Of a DNA stretch of 34,785 nucleotides, positions 26,300-33,798 are shown one piece after another (position 1 is the stretch's first letter; each line of letters opens with the position of its first letter). The stretch is taken from positions 1-34,785 of the forward strand of contig NZ_JADBGG010000037.1 in NCBI RefSeq assembly GCF_014873765.1. The letters are read 5' to 3'. The position numbers and the translations under genes were made by a program. The notes under the pieces are model-generated. The model saw only the letters and a program-made list of their open reading frames with translations. It ran no database searches and was not told the origin of the DNA. The stretch is from Desulfomicrobium macestii (GTDB lineage Bacteria; Desulfobacterota; Desulfovibrionia; Desulfovibrionales; Desulfomicrobiaceae).

Positions 26300-27607
26300 T
26301 CATCGTATGAACTCCACTCTCAAGGCTGCCTGAATCTTGTCCCGCTGCGCCGGATTCACCTGCGCCTCGTCAGCATAGTCCAGCCAGCGGGCAACGACGC
26401 CCTGTACTTCGGCAACGATCGTTTCCGCTCGTCCGCGCTTCATCGAGGCGCTCTGTGCGCACGCCTTGAAATCGTCCAGAGTGAAGCCATCCCGTTTGCC
26501 ATTCAGGGTCATTTGGTGGCGCGCTGTCCATTGCCCGTTTGGCTGATAGCTGTAGGTCATGTCAAACGCCGGTGAGAGCGACCATTTCCCCGTCCGGTCC
26601 ATCAGAAAAGCAATGTTCTTGACGTGGTCATCCTGGTTGCGGGCAACGACATTGAACACCATCCGCCGGAACTGCTCCTCGATGGCCGCCATCGGCAGTC
26701 CCAGTCGGCGGATGACCTGCAAGGCCTGCTCATAGCCGTATGCGCCGGCCTGGTTGAAATCATAATGGGCCATGCCGCACAAGGATTGCATGTGCAGCTT
26801 GTCTCCGCCATCCAGACGGTCGAACCGTTTCGTCATGAAATGGCGACGACCGTTCTCCTCGAACAGGCGGCTTGGGCTCATGGTGATTCCCGCGTCGAGG
26901 GCCATTCGATAATAGGCGTATTCGATCGCGCCGTATCCCTTCGGGTCCTCCTGTTCCTTGTCCTTGTTGCCGCTGACCCCGTCGAACTTCATCAGCCAGT
27001 ATTCAAACCCGCTACCCGCCTTGACCTGGCCCGAGCGCACTTCGCCCGTTTGCGGATTCCAGGCGATGATCGCCTTGGCCCGCGCCCCGCCCGCGGAAGT
27101 TCCGACTTGCAGAATGTCCCGCAGTGCTGTTTCCTTGCCGTCTTCCTTGACCCAGCCGCGCAGGTTGTCGCGATGGGTCAAAACCTTCGAAGCCAGCTCG
27201 ACCAATTTGTCGACTTCGATCCGGGACGTGCCGGACGCGTCCAATCGGATTGACGGAACATATTCAAGCGCCCCCATGCCGCGCGAACCGGTATAGTAAA
27301 GACGTTCCACCGCGTTGAACGATTCCGGCAAACGACCGGACCGGGCAAGCCAGGCATCGATCAATGCATTGCCGAACCGGTCGGGCAACGAATCCGCGAG
27401 CAACCCCGGCAGACCGTGGAAGGTTTCCGGTCGCAGCGATGGAAAGGAGTAGAGTCGGCGGGAAAGAGGCATCATCAGCGGGGCCACCTCGATACCGCTC
27501 CTGCTGAACGCCGTGTCGTATTCAAACATCGCGCTCGCAGCCCCGTCCTCAAGAGACACAGCGCCGATCGTGCTCCCCCACAGCTTGACCGTTGCCGTCG
27601 TGCTCAT
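26300..27607 (-). CDS. hipA: HipA-family serine/threonine kinase toxin (first HipBA pair)
   Basis: 435 aa. The N-terminal subdomain (LPGLLADSLPDRFGNALIDA) is followed by the kinase. Its nucleotide loop is GTSAGGARAK (173-178 for GGARAK), then WLMKFDGV, MTKRFDR, the catalytic NQDDHVKN (324-331) and the metal-binding DMTYS. HipA kinases phosphorylate cellular targets such as aminoacyl-tRNA synthetases and cause growth arrest; the upstream HipB neutralises and represses. All key residues appear present. The start overlaps the hipB stop by ATGA. Confidence 0.93.
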   Translation of the reverse strand: MSTTATVKLWGSTIGAVSLEDGAASAMFEYDTAFSRSGIEVAPLMMPLSRRLYSFPSLRPETFHGLPGLLADSLPDRFGNALIDAWLARSGRLPESFNAVERLYYTGSRGMGALEYVPSIRLDASGTSRIEVDKLVELASKVLTHRDNLRGWVKEDGKETALRDILQVGTSAGGARAKAIIAWNPQTGEVRSGQVKAGSGFEYWLMKFDGVSGNKDKEQEDPKGYGAIEYAYYRMALDAGITMSPSRLFEENGRRHFMTKRFDRLDGGDKLHMQSLCGMAHYDFNQAGAYGYEQALQVIRRLGLPMAAIEEQFRRMVFNVVARNQDDHVKNIAFLMDRTGKWSLSPAFDMTYSYQPNGQWTARHQMTLNGKRDGFTLDDFKACAQSASMKRGRAETIVAEVQGVVARWLDYADEAQVNPAQRDKIQAALRVEFIR

Positions 27608-27951
27608 GTTTCATCACCCCACTGCCACGGCCCTTCCTGTGCGGCCTGCCGCTTGCCGCTGGCCCTTTTGCGCGCCTTGCCCTTAAGCCTGACCAAATCC
27701 ATGGGACGGGGGACGGCCTCGGGCACCAGCGTTTCCAACCGGTCCAGGAGTTCCAAAGCCCGCAGAATCCGGATCAAGGTCGACATTTGCGCCGTGGCCC
27801 CAGCCTCGATGCGCTCCACCGTCCGCTTCGAAACCCCCGCCTGGTCCGCCAACATTTCCTGGGTAAACTGAAGTTCCAGCCGACGCTGCACAATCCGCCG
27901 CCCCAGCTCTGTCAGAATGGCTTCGTCCGTCAACAATCCTTCGATCTTCAT
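27604..27951 (-). CDS. hipB: HipB-like antitoxin, XRE-family HTH
   Basis: 115 aa. The helix-turn-helix covers roughly residues 15-70 (LGRRIVQRRLELQFTQEMLA, DQAGVSKRTVERIEAGA), and the C-terminal tail is basic (LKGKARKRASGKRQ). It should bind the operon promoter and its cognate HipA. The ATG at 27951 is chosen because GGAGG lies 7 bp upstream. A longer frame from a TTG at 28002 lacks this. Upstream, TGACGAC occurs twice 40 bp apart (27994 and 28034) and could be an operator, though this is weak. Confidence 0.9.
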   Translation of the reverse strand: MKIEGLLTDEAILTELGRRIVQRRLELQFTQEMLADQAGVSKRTVERIEAGATAQMSTLIRILRALELLDRLETLVPEAVPRPMDLVRLKGKARKRASGKRQAAQEGPWQWGDET

Positions 27952-28342
27952 CTCCGCGACCTCCGTAGATAAAAAACCATATATCGCAATAACTGACGAC
28001 AAACAACTTAAAAAAGCTTATTTTCGCCATTAATGACGACTTACATAAATGAACTTGATAAATTTGAAAGGGATGGTGGAAAGACGTTTGGAACGGCAGG
28101 AACCATTCAATATTATTACAATAATTCAGTATATTGAATAAAAATTCGCTGAAAAGTCGAAACTATGATTTGTGGATTTTGCGTTTGGCTTTCGGTTATT
28201 CACATCAAGGATTAGCCAAAGGCAGACTTGATAATCATACAAAAGGACACCGCCGATATAGCAGATGACCGAGTCCTCTGCTATATCGGCGGTGGGAAAC
28301 ACTCATATCGGAGGAGGCCAATGGCTAACCCAGAAAGTCGAG
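27952..28342. other. AT-rich intergenic region between hipB and the immunity gene
   Basis: About 390 bp without a supported gene. It contains the hipB promoter side (AT-rich, 27960-28080) and the long perfect palindrome at 28248-28294. Confidence 0.6.
28248..28294. repeat. Perfect 18-bp inverted repeat with 11-nt spacer
   Basis: CACCGCCGATATAGCAGA (28248-28265) and its exact reverse complement (28277-28294) are separated by TGACCGAGTCC. Neither strand has a T tract after it, so it is not a typical terminator. It lies 48 bp from the end of the putative immunity gene. Confidence 0.9.
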
Positions 28343-28813
28343 TTATTGTTCTTTATTGTTGAGTTCTGCGTATTCCGACTTGATCTCCTCCAGACACAGA
28401 CAACGGAACAATTCCTCTTTTCCGTTATTCATCGTGAAGGCTTCAAGGGCATTGATGGCGTTGCCGAGCCATGTCTTCAATGTGATTTCATCTGTTTCGA
28501 AAAACGGATCCATGCAGTAGCGCTGTGGCTTAACGCCAGCTTTCGACAAGAGGCGTATTGCGGCAACCGTCTGAGAAGGAATATTTTTAGCCACGCTAAC
28601 TCTCCATGTCGTGGCAATTGCGGCATCGGATTCTTTGTACATGCTCAACAATATATCCATATTAGCCTGGATATCTTCGCAAGATTTTGTTATGATATAT
28701 TCATTTTTTTTGTTAAATATGACTTGTTCTTCAAATTCGTCTGAAGAATAGGAATTTTTGCTCAATAACAAAATTATTATCAATGTAACAATGCTATAAT
28801 TCACGATTTTCAT
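28343..28813 (-). CDS. Putative periplasmic immunity protein for the adjacent Tlde1-like effector
   Basis: 156 aa. The N-terminus MKIVNYSIVTLIIILLLSKN, then SYS, is a signal peptide; the mature part is about 130 residues, mostly helical, with four cysteines (SCED, RYCMD, FRCLCL) that could form disulfides. Its start overlaps the stop of the effector gene by ATGA. Known Tldi1 immunity proteins are small, exported and encoded directly downstream of Tlde1, so the assignment rests on position and export signal, not on sequence match. AT-rich compared with neighbours. Confidence 0.68.
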   Translation of the reverse strand: MKIVNYSIVTLIIILLLSKNSYSSDEFEEQVIFNKKNEYIITKSCEDIQANMDILLSMYKESDAAIATTWRVSVAKNIPSQTVAAIRLLSKAGVKPQRYCMDPFFETDEITLKTWLGNAINALEAFTMNNGKEELFRCLCLEEIKSEYAELNNKEQ

Positions 28814-29172
28814 CTCACTATAAGGCTAGTATCACCGCTTTGACTGATCGCAATTCTTGCATTTCTCGGCAAGACAATACACCCACTCGAAGCTAATCCA
28901 GGCCGCCTGGCACTATCGCCATGAATCTGAAAAGAACGGCGACCATGCGCAGTATGACCGACAGGATTGAGCAACAAAATCATTTGTCCTGTTTGAGCGC
29001 TATTACGTAATTCAGAGTCAATTCTCCATGACCCTCTTGGTATGGGACCTTCATTGACGATGTTCTCGGATGCAGGTTGATTTCGATGCGGAGGATGGCC
29101 GCTGTATCCTTGATATTCCTCCCCTCCGGGACCAGTAATTCTTCCTGATTGCTGATCATAGATCCAAGGCAT
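28810..29172 (-). CDS. Tlde1-like (DUF2778) L,D-transpeptidase-fold T6SS effector
   Basis: 120 aa. It begins MPWIYDQQSGRITGPGGEEY and carries the family pattern EGPIPRGSWRI, then FQIHGDS (H84) and ASSGCIVLPR (C98), the catalytic His/Cys signature of the DUF2778/Tlde1 group. Tlde1 effectors are delivered to the periplasm by type VI secretion and cut or exchange peptidoglycan stem peptides of rivals. There is no signal peptide, as expected for a secreted effector. AGGAGAA precedes the ATG. No VgrG, PAAR, Hcp or other T6SS gene is in the window. Confidence 0.85.
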   Translation of the reverse strand: MPWIYDQQSGRITGPGGEEYQGYSGHPPHRNQPASENIVNEGPIPRGSWRIDSELRNSAQTGQMILLLNPVGHTAHGRRSFQIHGDSARRPGLASSGCIVLPRNARIAISQSGDTSLIVR

Positions 29173-29373
29173 AACATTCTCCTCTTGTTTGCCAGTAGGT
29201 GGAGTTCTGGCGTTTGACGGGATAATGAGAGGAATTGTAATGAATGGAATCGGAGAAATAAATGGGTGTAGAGTCTGACTGAGCTATGGGATATATACTG
29301 TCTGACCAGTATGCCGGATATTTTGAACTCGGAAGATAAAAGGCAGAAAAGCCAAAGGCAGACTCCCCCTATT

Positions 29374-29402
29374 CTTCAAGATTCAAGATCTGCCCCTTAT
29401 TC
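29374..29402 (+). repeat. Dispersed repeat copy E
   Basis: CTTCAAGATTCAAGATCTGC then CCCTTATTC. Full core. It lies left of the second hipBA pair, in the same orientation as copy F to its right. Confidence 0.9.
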
Positions 29403-29566
29403 CTGCATGATGGGTGACTGGTGCGGCGAAATACGTCGACATCGCAAAGCTGATATTTCGAGAAAGGCGGAAAGCAAAGAAATTCAGTATATTATCAAGT
29501 AGTTTTGTCCGAGGCGAGAAAACCTGATTTTCTGGCCCGAGGGAGTAATTTCTCTTGACCTCGGTC

Positions 29567-29593
29567 CTTTTGATGGCTGACCCTTGACTCACC
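29567..29593 (+). repeat. Secondary repeat, left copy (TTGATGG-TGACCC-ACTC)
   Basis: CTTTTGATGGCTGACCCTTG then ACTCACC. It resembles 31385-31402 (three mismatches over 24 bp), and its TGACCC-ACTC part resembles the tail of the main dispersed repeat. The two copies flank the second hipBA pair. Confidence 0.6.
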
Positions 29594-29657
29594 GAGGCAT
29601 GCGCACTTTTGGATGATTCATATTGCACAAATAGGTATAACGACATATATATGATGC

Positions 29658-29999
29658 ATGTCACCCAAGAAAACATCCGCCCACGACCTGCCGGGGAGCC
29701 CCGCCGCCAATCTTGAACGCCTAGGGGACAACATTCGCGCCGCCCGGAAGCTGCGCGGCCTGAGCATGCAGGACCTGGCCGCACGCACCATGACCACGCG
29801 CGAGACCATCCGCCGCCTGGAAAACGGGCACCCCGGGGTGTCCCTCGGGGTGCTGGCCCATGTCCTGTGGGTTCTGCAGCTCGACGACCAGCTTGGCGGC
29901 ATGGCCTCCCTGGAATCCGACCCCGTAGGCAGGGCCATGGCCGTGAGCAGACTGCCGCAACGCGTTACAACGGAGGTGAGCGATGCCCTCGACTTCTGA
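29658..29999 (+). CDS. HipB-like XRE-family antitoxin/regulator (second pair)
   Basis: 113 aa. The helix-turn-helix is at about 20-75 (LGDNIRAARKLRGLSMQDLA, TMTTRETIRRLENG), and a C-terminal stretch with PVGRAMAVSRLPQRVTTEV follows. Its end overlaps the HipA-like gene by 17 bp, the arrangement of an antitoxin before its toxin. The ribosome site is weak (AGGTA about 20 bp upstream); the neighbouring ATGs at 29651 and 29654 are in other frames. Its sequence is not close to the HipB at 27604-27951. The whole pair is GC-rich, unlike the genes on either side. Confidence 0.85.
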   Translation: MSPKKTSAHDLPGSPAANLERLGDNIRAARKLRGLSMQDLAARTMTTRETIRRLENGHPGVSLGVLAHVLWVLQLDDQLGGMASLESDPVGRAMAVSRLPQRVTTEVSDALDF

Positions 30000-31239
30000 G
30001 CGAGCAGTGGTCTTCATCCGCCTGTCCGGCATGGACTACGTTCCTGCGGGGCTGCTCAGGCATGAGGACCGGGCATATTTCTTCCGCTACGGCCGCCGGT
30101 ATCTTGAGCGGCCAGACGCCATTCCCCTCGACCCGGCCCGGATGCCCCTTGCCGACATGGAGTTTTCCGGAAGCACCCTTTTCAGCGCCCTGCGCGACGC
30201 AGCCCCGGACCGCTGGGGCCGCAAAGTGCTGGGACTCATGGCTGGTCGCGCCCCCGGAACGCTGAGCGAATTCGAAGTTCTGACGGCGGCCCATCATCCG
30301 CAGCGCATGGGCGCCCTGGCCTTCGGCCCCACACCGAACGGTCCCGCGTCCCTGGCTCCCTGGGCCACAGGCGATGCATTCTGCATGGTGCCCGAAGACC
30401 TGGGGCGGGTGGCGGCCATCGTCGCCCGCGTCGATGAGGTCGAGGACGACGAGGAATTCGATGCAGTGCGAAGCGGCATGCCTGAAGACGCGTTCCTGGC
30501 CGCCCTCGCCTCCAGCCTGTCCCTGGGCGGGGCCAGGCCCAAGGCCATGGTCACCCTGGACGGAACGTCCTGGATCGCCAAATTCTCCAAACGCGGGGAC
30601 CCGTGGCGCGAACCCGTAATCGAGCATGCGACCATGACCCTGGCCGCACGCTGCGGCATCACGGTCGCATCGACACGGCTGATGGAACTGGACGGGCATT
30701 TCGTCCTGCTGGTTGAGCGTTTCGACCGCCTAAGCGGCGGCTCGCGGCACGTCATTTCTGGCTTCACGGTGACGGGGGCCGAGGAAGACGGCGACTGGGG
30801 CAGCTATCAGAACCTGGCCGAACAGGCCCGCAGGCTCGGCGACGCGGACTCCGGCCCGGAGATATTCCGCCGCATGGCTTTCAACGCCCTGTGTTCGAAC
30901 CGGGACGACCACCTGCGCAACCACGCCTTTTTCGTCTCGCGCAAAACCGTCGCCATGACCCCGGCCTACGACCTGGTGCCATCCGCCATCCGCTTCAGGC
31001 AATGGGACCTGTCCCTGCGCTGCGGACTGGAAGGCCGCGCGGCCACGCGGTCCAATATCCTAAGCGACGTCCGGCCCTTCGGGCTCAGCGAAAGTGAGGC
31101 AAGGAGAATCTGGGAAGAAATGCGGGAAACGACCACAGGCTGGCGAGAGCATTTCGCCGGGCACGGCGTGACAAAGCGGGAGATGGAGGAGCTCAGGCAC
31201 CGCTTCACATTGGCGGAAGCTGCATCAACGGGCCCATAG
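29983..31239 (+). CDS. HipA-family kinase, divergent subfamily (second pair)
   Basis: 418 aa. Kinase elements in order: SLGGARPKAMV (GGARPK about 182-187), WIAKFSKRGD with the nucleotide-binding Lys, VERFDRLSGG, catalytic NRDDHLRNHAF (306-313) and AYDLVPS. The N-terminal part (SGMDYVPAGLLRHEDRAYFF) differs strongly from the HipA at 26300-27607 and lacks its PLSRRL...PGLLADSLPD pattern in the same form, having FSALRDAAPDRWGRKVL instead. It is probably a growth-arrest kinase controlled by the overlapping HTH gene. A hairpin follows at the stop codon. Confidence 0.88.
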   Translation: MPSTSERAVVFIRLSGMDYVPAGLLRHEDRAYFFRYGRRYLERPDAIPLDPARMPLADMEFSGSTLFSALRDAAPDRWGRKVLGLMAGRAPGTLSEFEVLTAAHHPQRMGALAFGPTPNGPASLAPWATGDAFCMVPEDLGRVAAIVARVDEVEDDEEFDAVRSGMPEDAFLAALASSLSLGGARPKAMVTLDGTSWIAKFSKRGDPWREPVIEHATMTLAARCGITVASTRLMELDGHFVLLVERFDRLSGGSRHVISGFTVTGAEEDGDWGSYQNLAEQARRLGDADSGPEIFRRMAFNALCSNRDDHLRNHAFFVSRKTVAMTPAYDLVPSAIRFRQWDLSLRCGLEGRAATRSNILSDVRPFGLSESEARRIWEEMRETTTGWREHFAGHGVTKREMEELRHRFTLAEAASTGP

Positions 31240-31258
31240 CCAGAAATCTATTTCTGGC
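31239..31258. terminator. Hairpin at the hipA stop codon
   Basis: GCCAGAAA-TCTA-TTTCTGGC is a perfect 8-bp stem starting at the last base of the stop codon. It lacks a following T-run on the plus strand, so it may protect the mRNA end rather than terminate. Confidence 0.4.
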
Positions 31259-31280
31259 ATAAAAGGATGCAACGCAAAAA

Positions 31281-31312
31281 ATTCAAGATTCAAGATCTGA
31301 CCCTCGACTCCT
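31281..31312 (+). repeat. Dispersed repeat copy F
   Basis: ATTCAAGATTCAAGATCTGA followed by CCCTCGACTCCT. This is the most complete copy. It lies 42 bp right of the second hipA and is in the same orientation as copy E. Confidence 0.92.
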
Positions 31313-31384
31313 GTTAGTTTGCAGTGGAATCACTGGTCAGTTTGTCCGGAATGCGCAGCTGACCCCAGATACCGTGATTCCCTA

Positions 31385-31422
31385 CTTTTGATGGGTGACC
31401 CTCAACTCCTGCTCGACTCACC
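31385..31422 (+). repeat. Secondary repeat, right copy
   Basis: CTTTTGATGGGTGACCCTCA then ACTCCTG and CTCGACTCACC. It shares its first half with 29567-29593, and TGACCCTC-ACTCCTG with the tail of repeat copy F (15 of 16 bases). Confidence 0.6.
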
Positions 31423-31513
31423 ATGAACGCACATTTTTTTAATGGTAAGAGCGGCATTTTTATGCGATGAGCGGAGCCACGTGAATTTCATCACATAAGA
31501 AGGAGCTGTAGAC

Positions 31514-31909
31514 TTGAACTGGCCATCTTATTATCCCCCCGACTGTCCACCTGCAGATGCTCATGATGCCATTGGAGAAATCTACCGATTTGTCACCAAA
31601 CGGGAGCTTCATGATCTGCCATCAGGTTTTTTATGCCATAAGTTGAAAGTCCCAGATCAATGCCAAGATCGCGAGCCTTGCTTAGTTTGTGGCCTTTCCG
31701 TGTCAGTCACGTATCAAGACTGCTTATACGAAAAGCATCTCTCTCCATATTTACGGAAGAAGAGAATTCTTTTTGCCATACTGGAGGAACCTTTGGGGAA
31801 AATTCTTAACACTCCAGAAGTAAGTCCGAATCACTTCACATGGTGGCTCCCTACTTGTTTAAAAAACCCTTGGGATTTGTTCGAGGTTTTCGATTATGAT
31901 ACAGAATAA
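31514..31909 (+). CDS. Unknown protein (131 aa), first gene of a two-gene accessory operon
   Basis: TTG start with AGAAGGAGC 8 bp upstream. It begins MNWPSYYPPDCPPADAHDAI and has a conserved-looking CLVCGLSVSV and DCLYEKHLSP, then PNHFTWWLPTCLKNPWDLFE. Six cysteines include the CxxC of CLVCG, so a metal site is possible but not shown. No signal peptide or membrane segment. Its end overlaps the next gene by 14 bp, so the two are translationally coupled. I do not recognise a family. AT-rich, probably recently acquired. Confidence 0.78.
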   Translation: MNWPSYYPPDCPPADAHDAIGEIYRFVTKRELHDLPSGFLCHKLKVPDQCQDREPCLVCGLSVSVTYQDCLYEKHLSPYLRKKRILFAILEEPLGKILNTPEVSPNHFTWWLPTCLKNPWDLFEVFDYDTE

Positions 31910-33116
31910 CACATTCATTCCCAAAGGGACGTCGCTCGGCGAGCTGCAAATAGTCGATGTATTCCAGTATTACGACTTTCCAATTTTGTTTGCATGCATT
32001 AATCAGAGCAAATCTGTATTTATATCTTTATGTATAGATGAAGATGAACATGGTTATTATTGGCTATACTCACATGTATCAAATAAGACAATGAGCAGAT
32101 TAAAATCTGGCGAAATAGATTTTAGAGATGCTATTCTTAGCTCTATAAATGGAGTTTTATTTAAAATTTATACAAAATTAAACGGAGATTCTGTAGTAAA
32201 ACTCGCAGATATAGGGGAAATTAATGATGAAATGCTCCCTTTTAGCGGAATCAAAATAGAAAATTCTGAAGAAAAATACGTTCCGTACTATGCAGAATCG
32301 TCGATTATAGCGAAATCTACAGAACGAGGAGTTTTGAACTTAGTTGTAGAAACACGTAATAAAAGAAAAGAAGCGCCAGCTAGAAGTGTTGGAAAATTAT
32401 TAACTCACGCACAGAATACATTTGATGCGATTGGGTACAAATTGAGTGGTTTTTTCAAACCACTTTGTAACATCCCCAAAATGATTACCGACCAAACAGC
32501 GCTACAGTTCGCTATGACTTTTCCAGGGTCTTTTGGAATTCAATTAAGATCGTCGTATCGGGCTGATAGCCCTGAATTTACACTTTTTGAGCATACAGCA
32601 GCAAAACTATATAGTATATTTAATGCAACTAGCGAGGAATTCCCAGACACCCTTTCTGGACTTGATCAAGTATCAATAGCTTCAATTTCAAAACTCTTGG
32701 TGCCACTTGATGAAATGAACTCCGGCCTATACATAGAGTATTTTCTGCCGAATAAAAATATTAAAAGGACAACTATATCCACAGCAGAATCTATCTCTGA
32801 GAAATTAAATATCATAAAAGAAATTGAATTATCAGAAACGCAAATGCAAGTATCTGGAAAAATTGACGGAATTATTTTATCAAAAAAACAATTCAGCATA
32901 ATTGATGAGCATGGGATAAATTATATAGGACACATACAGGATTCAGCAATGGAGGCAGCTTCAGTTGTAAAAATCAATAGTCCATGCACAGCATTGATAA
33001 AAACTAGTATAAAGCACAGCAAATCTTCAGACAAAATAATCGAAAAGCACACGTTGATAGACTTAAAAATTATTGCCGCGGACGTTGAGCAGGACAACAG
33101 TCAAAACGGTAATTAA
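31896..33116 (+). CDS. DUF6575-like protein (406 aa), second gene of the accessory operon
   Basis: The first ~100 residues (SLGELQIVDVFQYYDFPILF, then SVFISLCIDEDEHGYYWLYS and LKSGEIDFRDAI) look like the DUF6575 domain of unknown function. The middle has a longer domain with QFAMTFPGSFGIQLRSSYRA. The C-terminal part (SEKLNIIKEIELSETQMQVS, VSGKIDGIILSKKQFSIIDE, NYIGHIQDSA) reads as small beta-rich domains. No transmembrane segment and no recognisable catalytic motif. The gene overlaps the 131-aa gene. Its position among toxin-antitoxin, effector and broken restriction genes suggests defence, which is inference only. Confidence 0.82.
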   Translation: MIQNNTFIPKGTSLGELQIVDVFQYYDFPILFACINQSKSVFISLCIDEDEHGYYWLYSHVSNKTMSRLKSGEIDFRDAILSSINGVLFKIYTKLNGDSVVKLADIGEINDEMLPFSGIKIENSEEKYVPYYAESSIIAKSTERGVLNLVVETRNKRKEAPARSVGKLLTHAQNTFDAIGYKLSGFFKPLCNIPKMITDQTALQFAMTFPGSFGIQLRSSYRADSPEFTLFEHTAAKLYSIFNATSEEFPDTLSGLDQVSIASISKLLVPLDEMNSGLYIEYFLPNKNIKRTTISTAESISEKLNIIKEIELSETQMQVSGKIDGIILSKKQFSIIDEHGINYIGHIQDSAMEAASVVKINSPCTALIKTSIKHSKSSDKIIEKHTLIDLKIIAADVEQDNSQNGN

Positions 33117-33146
33117 TACTAAATATTTAATTATTGTAATTTAGAC

Positions 33147-33545
33147 TTATTCTTTAATGTATTTCGATTCACAGAAACTGAAAAAATCTACCTGAATAAT
33201 ACTCCAAACGCTAAATATTAGCTCTGCGATCTCTCGACCTGTCGAGTTTTTTATCCTTCGGAAAGTTGCTTCATAAGGACTAGGGCGCAACCTTTCCCAA
33301 GTTCCTTTGTATTCTCGAAAATTTGCTTCTTCACCTTTGTATCTTTCGTTATATTTTGTGGCCATTTTGTGAGCTTTAACCCATTTTGGAATAGCATCAA
33401 TTGGCAATTTATTTACATCAATACAAAGCAATGACCCTTCAAAAGCAACCATAAGTCGTGATCTAACATCTCCATCTAAAACTGCAAGAGTATGTATTGC
33501 GCTATTAAATTTCTCATATGCATATGAATAAGTATAATCATACAT
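33147..33545 (-). CDS. Unknown protein (132 aa), convergent with the DUF6575-like gene
   Basis: It begins MYDYTYSYAYEKFNSAIHTL and continues LAVLDGDVRSRLMVAF, then WVKAHKMATKYNERYKGEEA and ends FFSFCESKYIKE. Mostly helical, charged, no membrane segment. AAAGGAA lies 8 bp before the ATG. It is AT-rich like the operon it faces, with only 30 bp between the stops. I have no family for it. The N-terminal part resembles the short proteins of unknown function often seen in accessory islands. Confidence 0.78.
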   Translation of the reverse strand: MYDYTYSYAYEKFNSAIHTLAVLDGDVRSRLMVAFEGSLLCIDVNKLPIDAIPKWVKAHKMATKYNERYKGEEANFREYKGTWERLRPSPYEATFRRIKNSTGREIAELIFSVWSIIQVDFFSFCESKYIKE

Positions 33546-33630
33546 ACGATATTCCTTTTTTTATCTAGAACATACCAATCCAACTCTCTTCCTACCCACA
33601 CATCCTTGCTGCAGATGCTAATACAATTGA

Positions 33631-33798
33631 TCAGACCCCTCGAGCGGCGAGTTCTAAAGGAGCGTAGGCCGGGTTAACGCTGTTGGGGATGTTGGCGTCG
33701 ACCTTTATTTAGTAGCCGAGGTCATCTACTACGACGGCGAAAAGGCACCCTGGTCGTAGGGTGGTGCTGGAGGTGTCGATGAGCAGAAGGTCAAAGGT
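33631..33798 (-). pseudogene. Ankyrin-repeat-like gene remnant
   Basis: One minus-strand frame reads GCLFAVVVDDLGY, a stop, then IKVDANIPNSVNPAYAPLEL and AARGV before a second stop. The DANIPNS...APLELAARG part matches the ankyrin pattern (A-D-N-x-x-N...TPLHLAA-G), and LFAVVVDDLGY fits the end of a previous repeat. The internal stop and the absence of a start mean it is broken. Copy G of the dispersed repeat abuts it directly. Confidence 0.45.

Larger units (their letters stand above)
29173..29657. other. Intergenic region between the effector and the second hipB
   Basis: About 485 bp with repeat copy E (29374) and a degenerate repeat tail at 29567. No supported gene. The promoter of the plus-strand hipBA pair should be in its right part, near the AT-rich 29620-29655. 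Confidence 0.55.

Noticed and set aside
28214-29364. 15-bp exact match AGCCAAAGGCAGACT at 28214 and 29350
   Set aside because: One 15-bp match is about the number expected by chance in 35 kb, and the flanks do not extend it.
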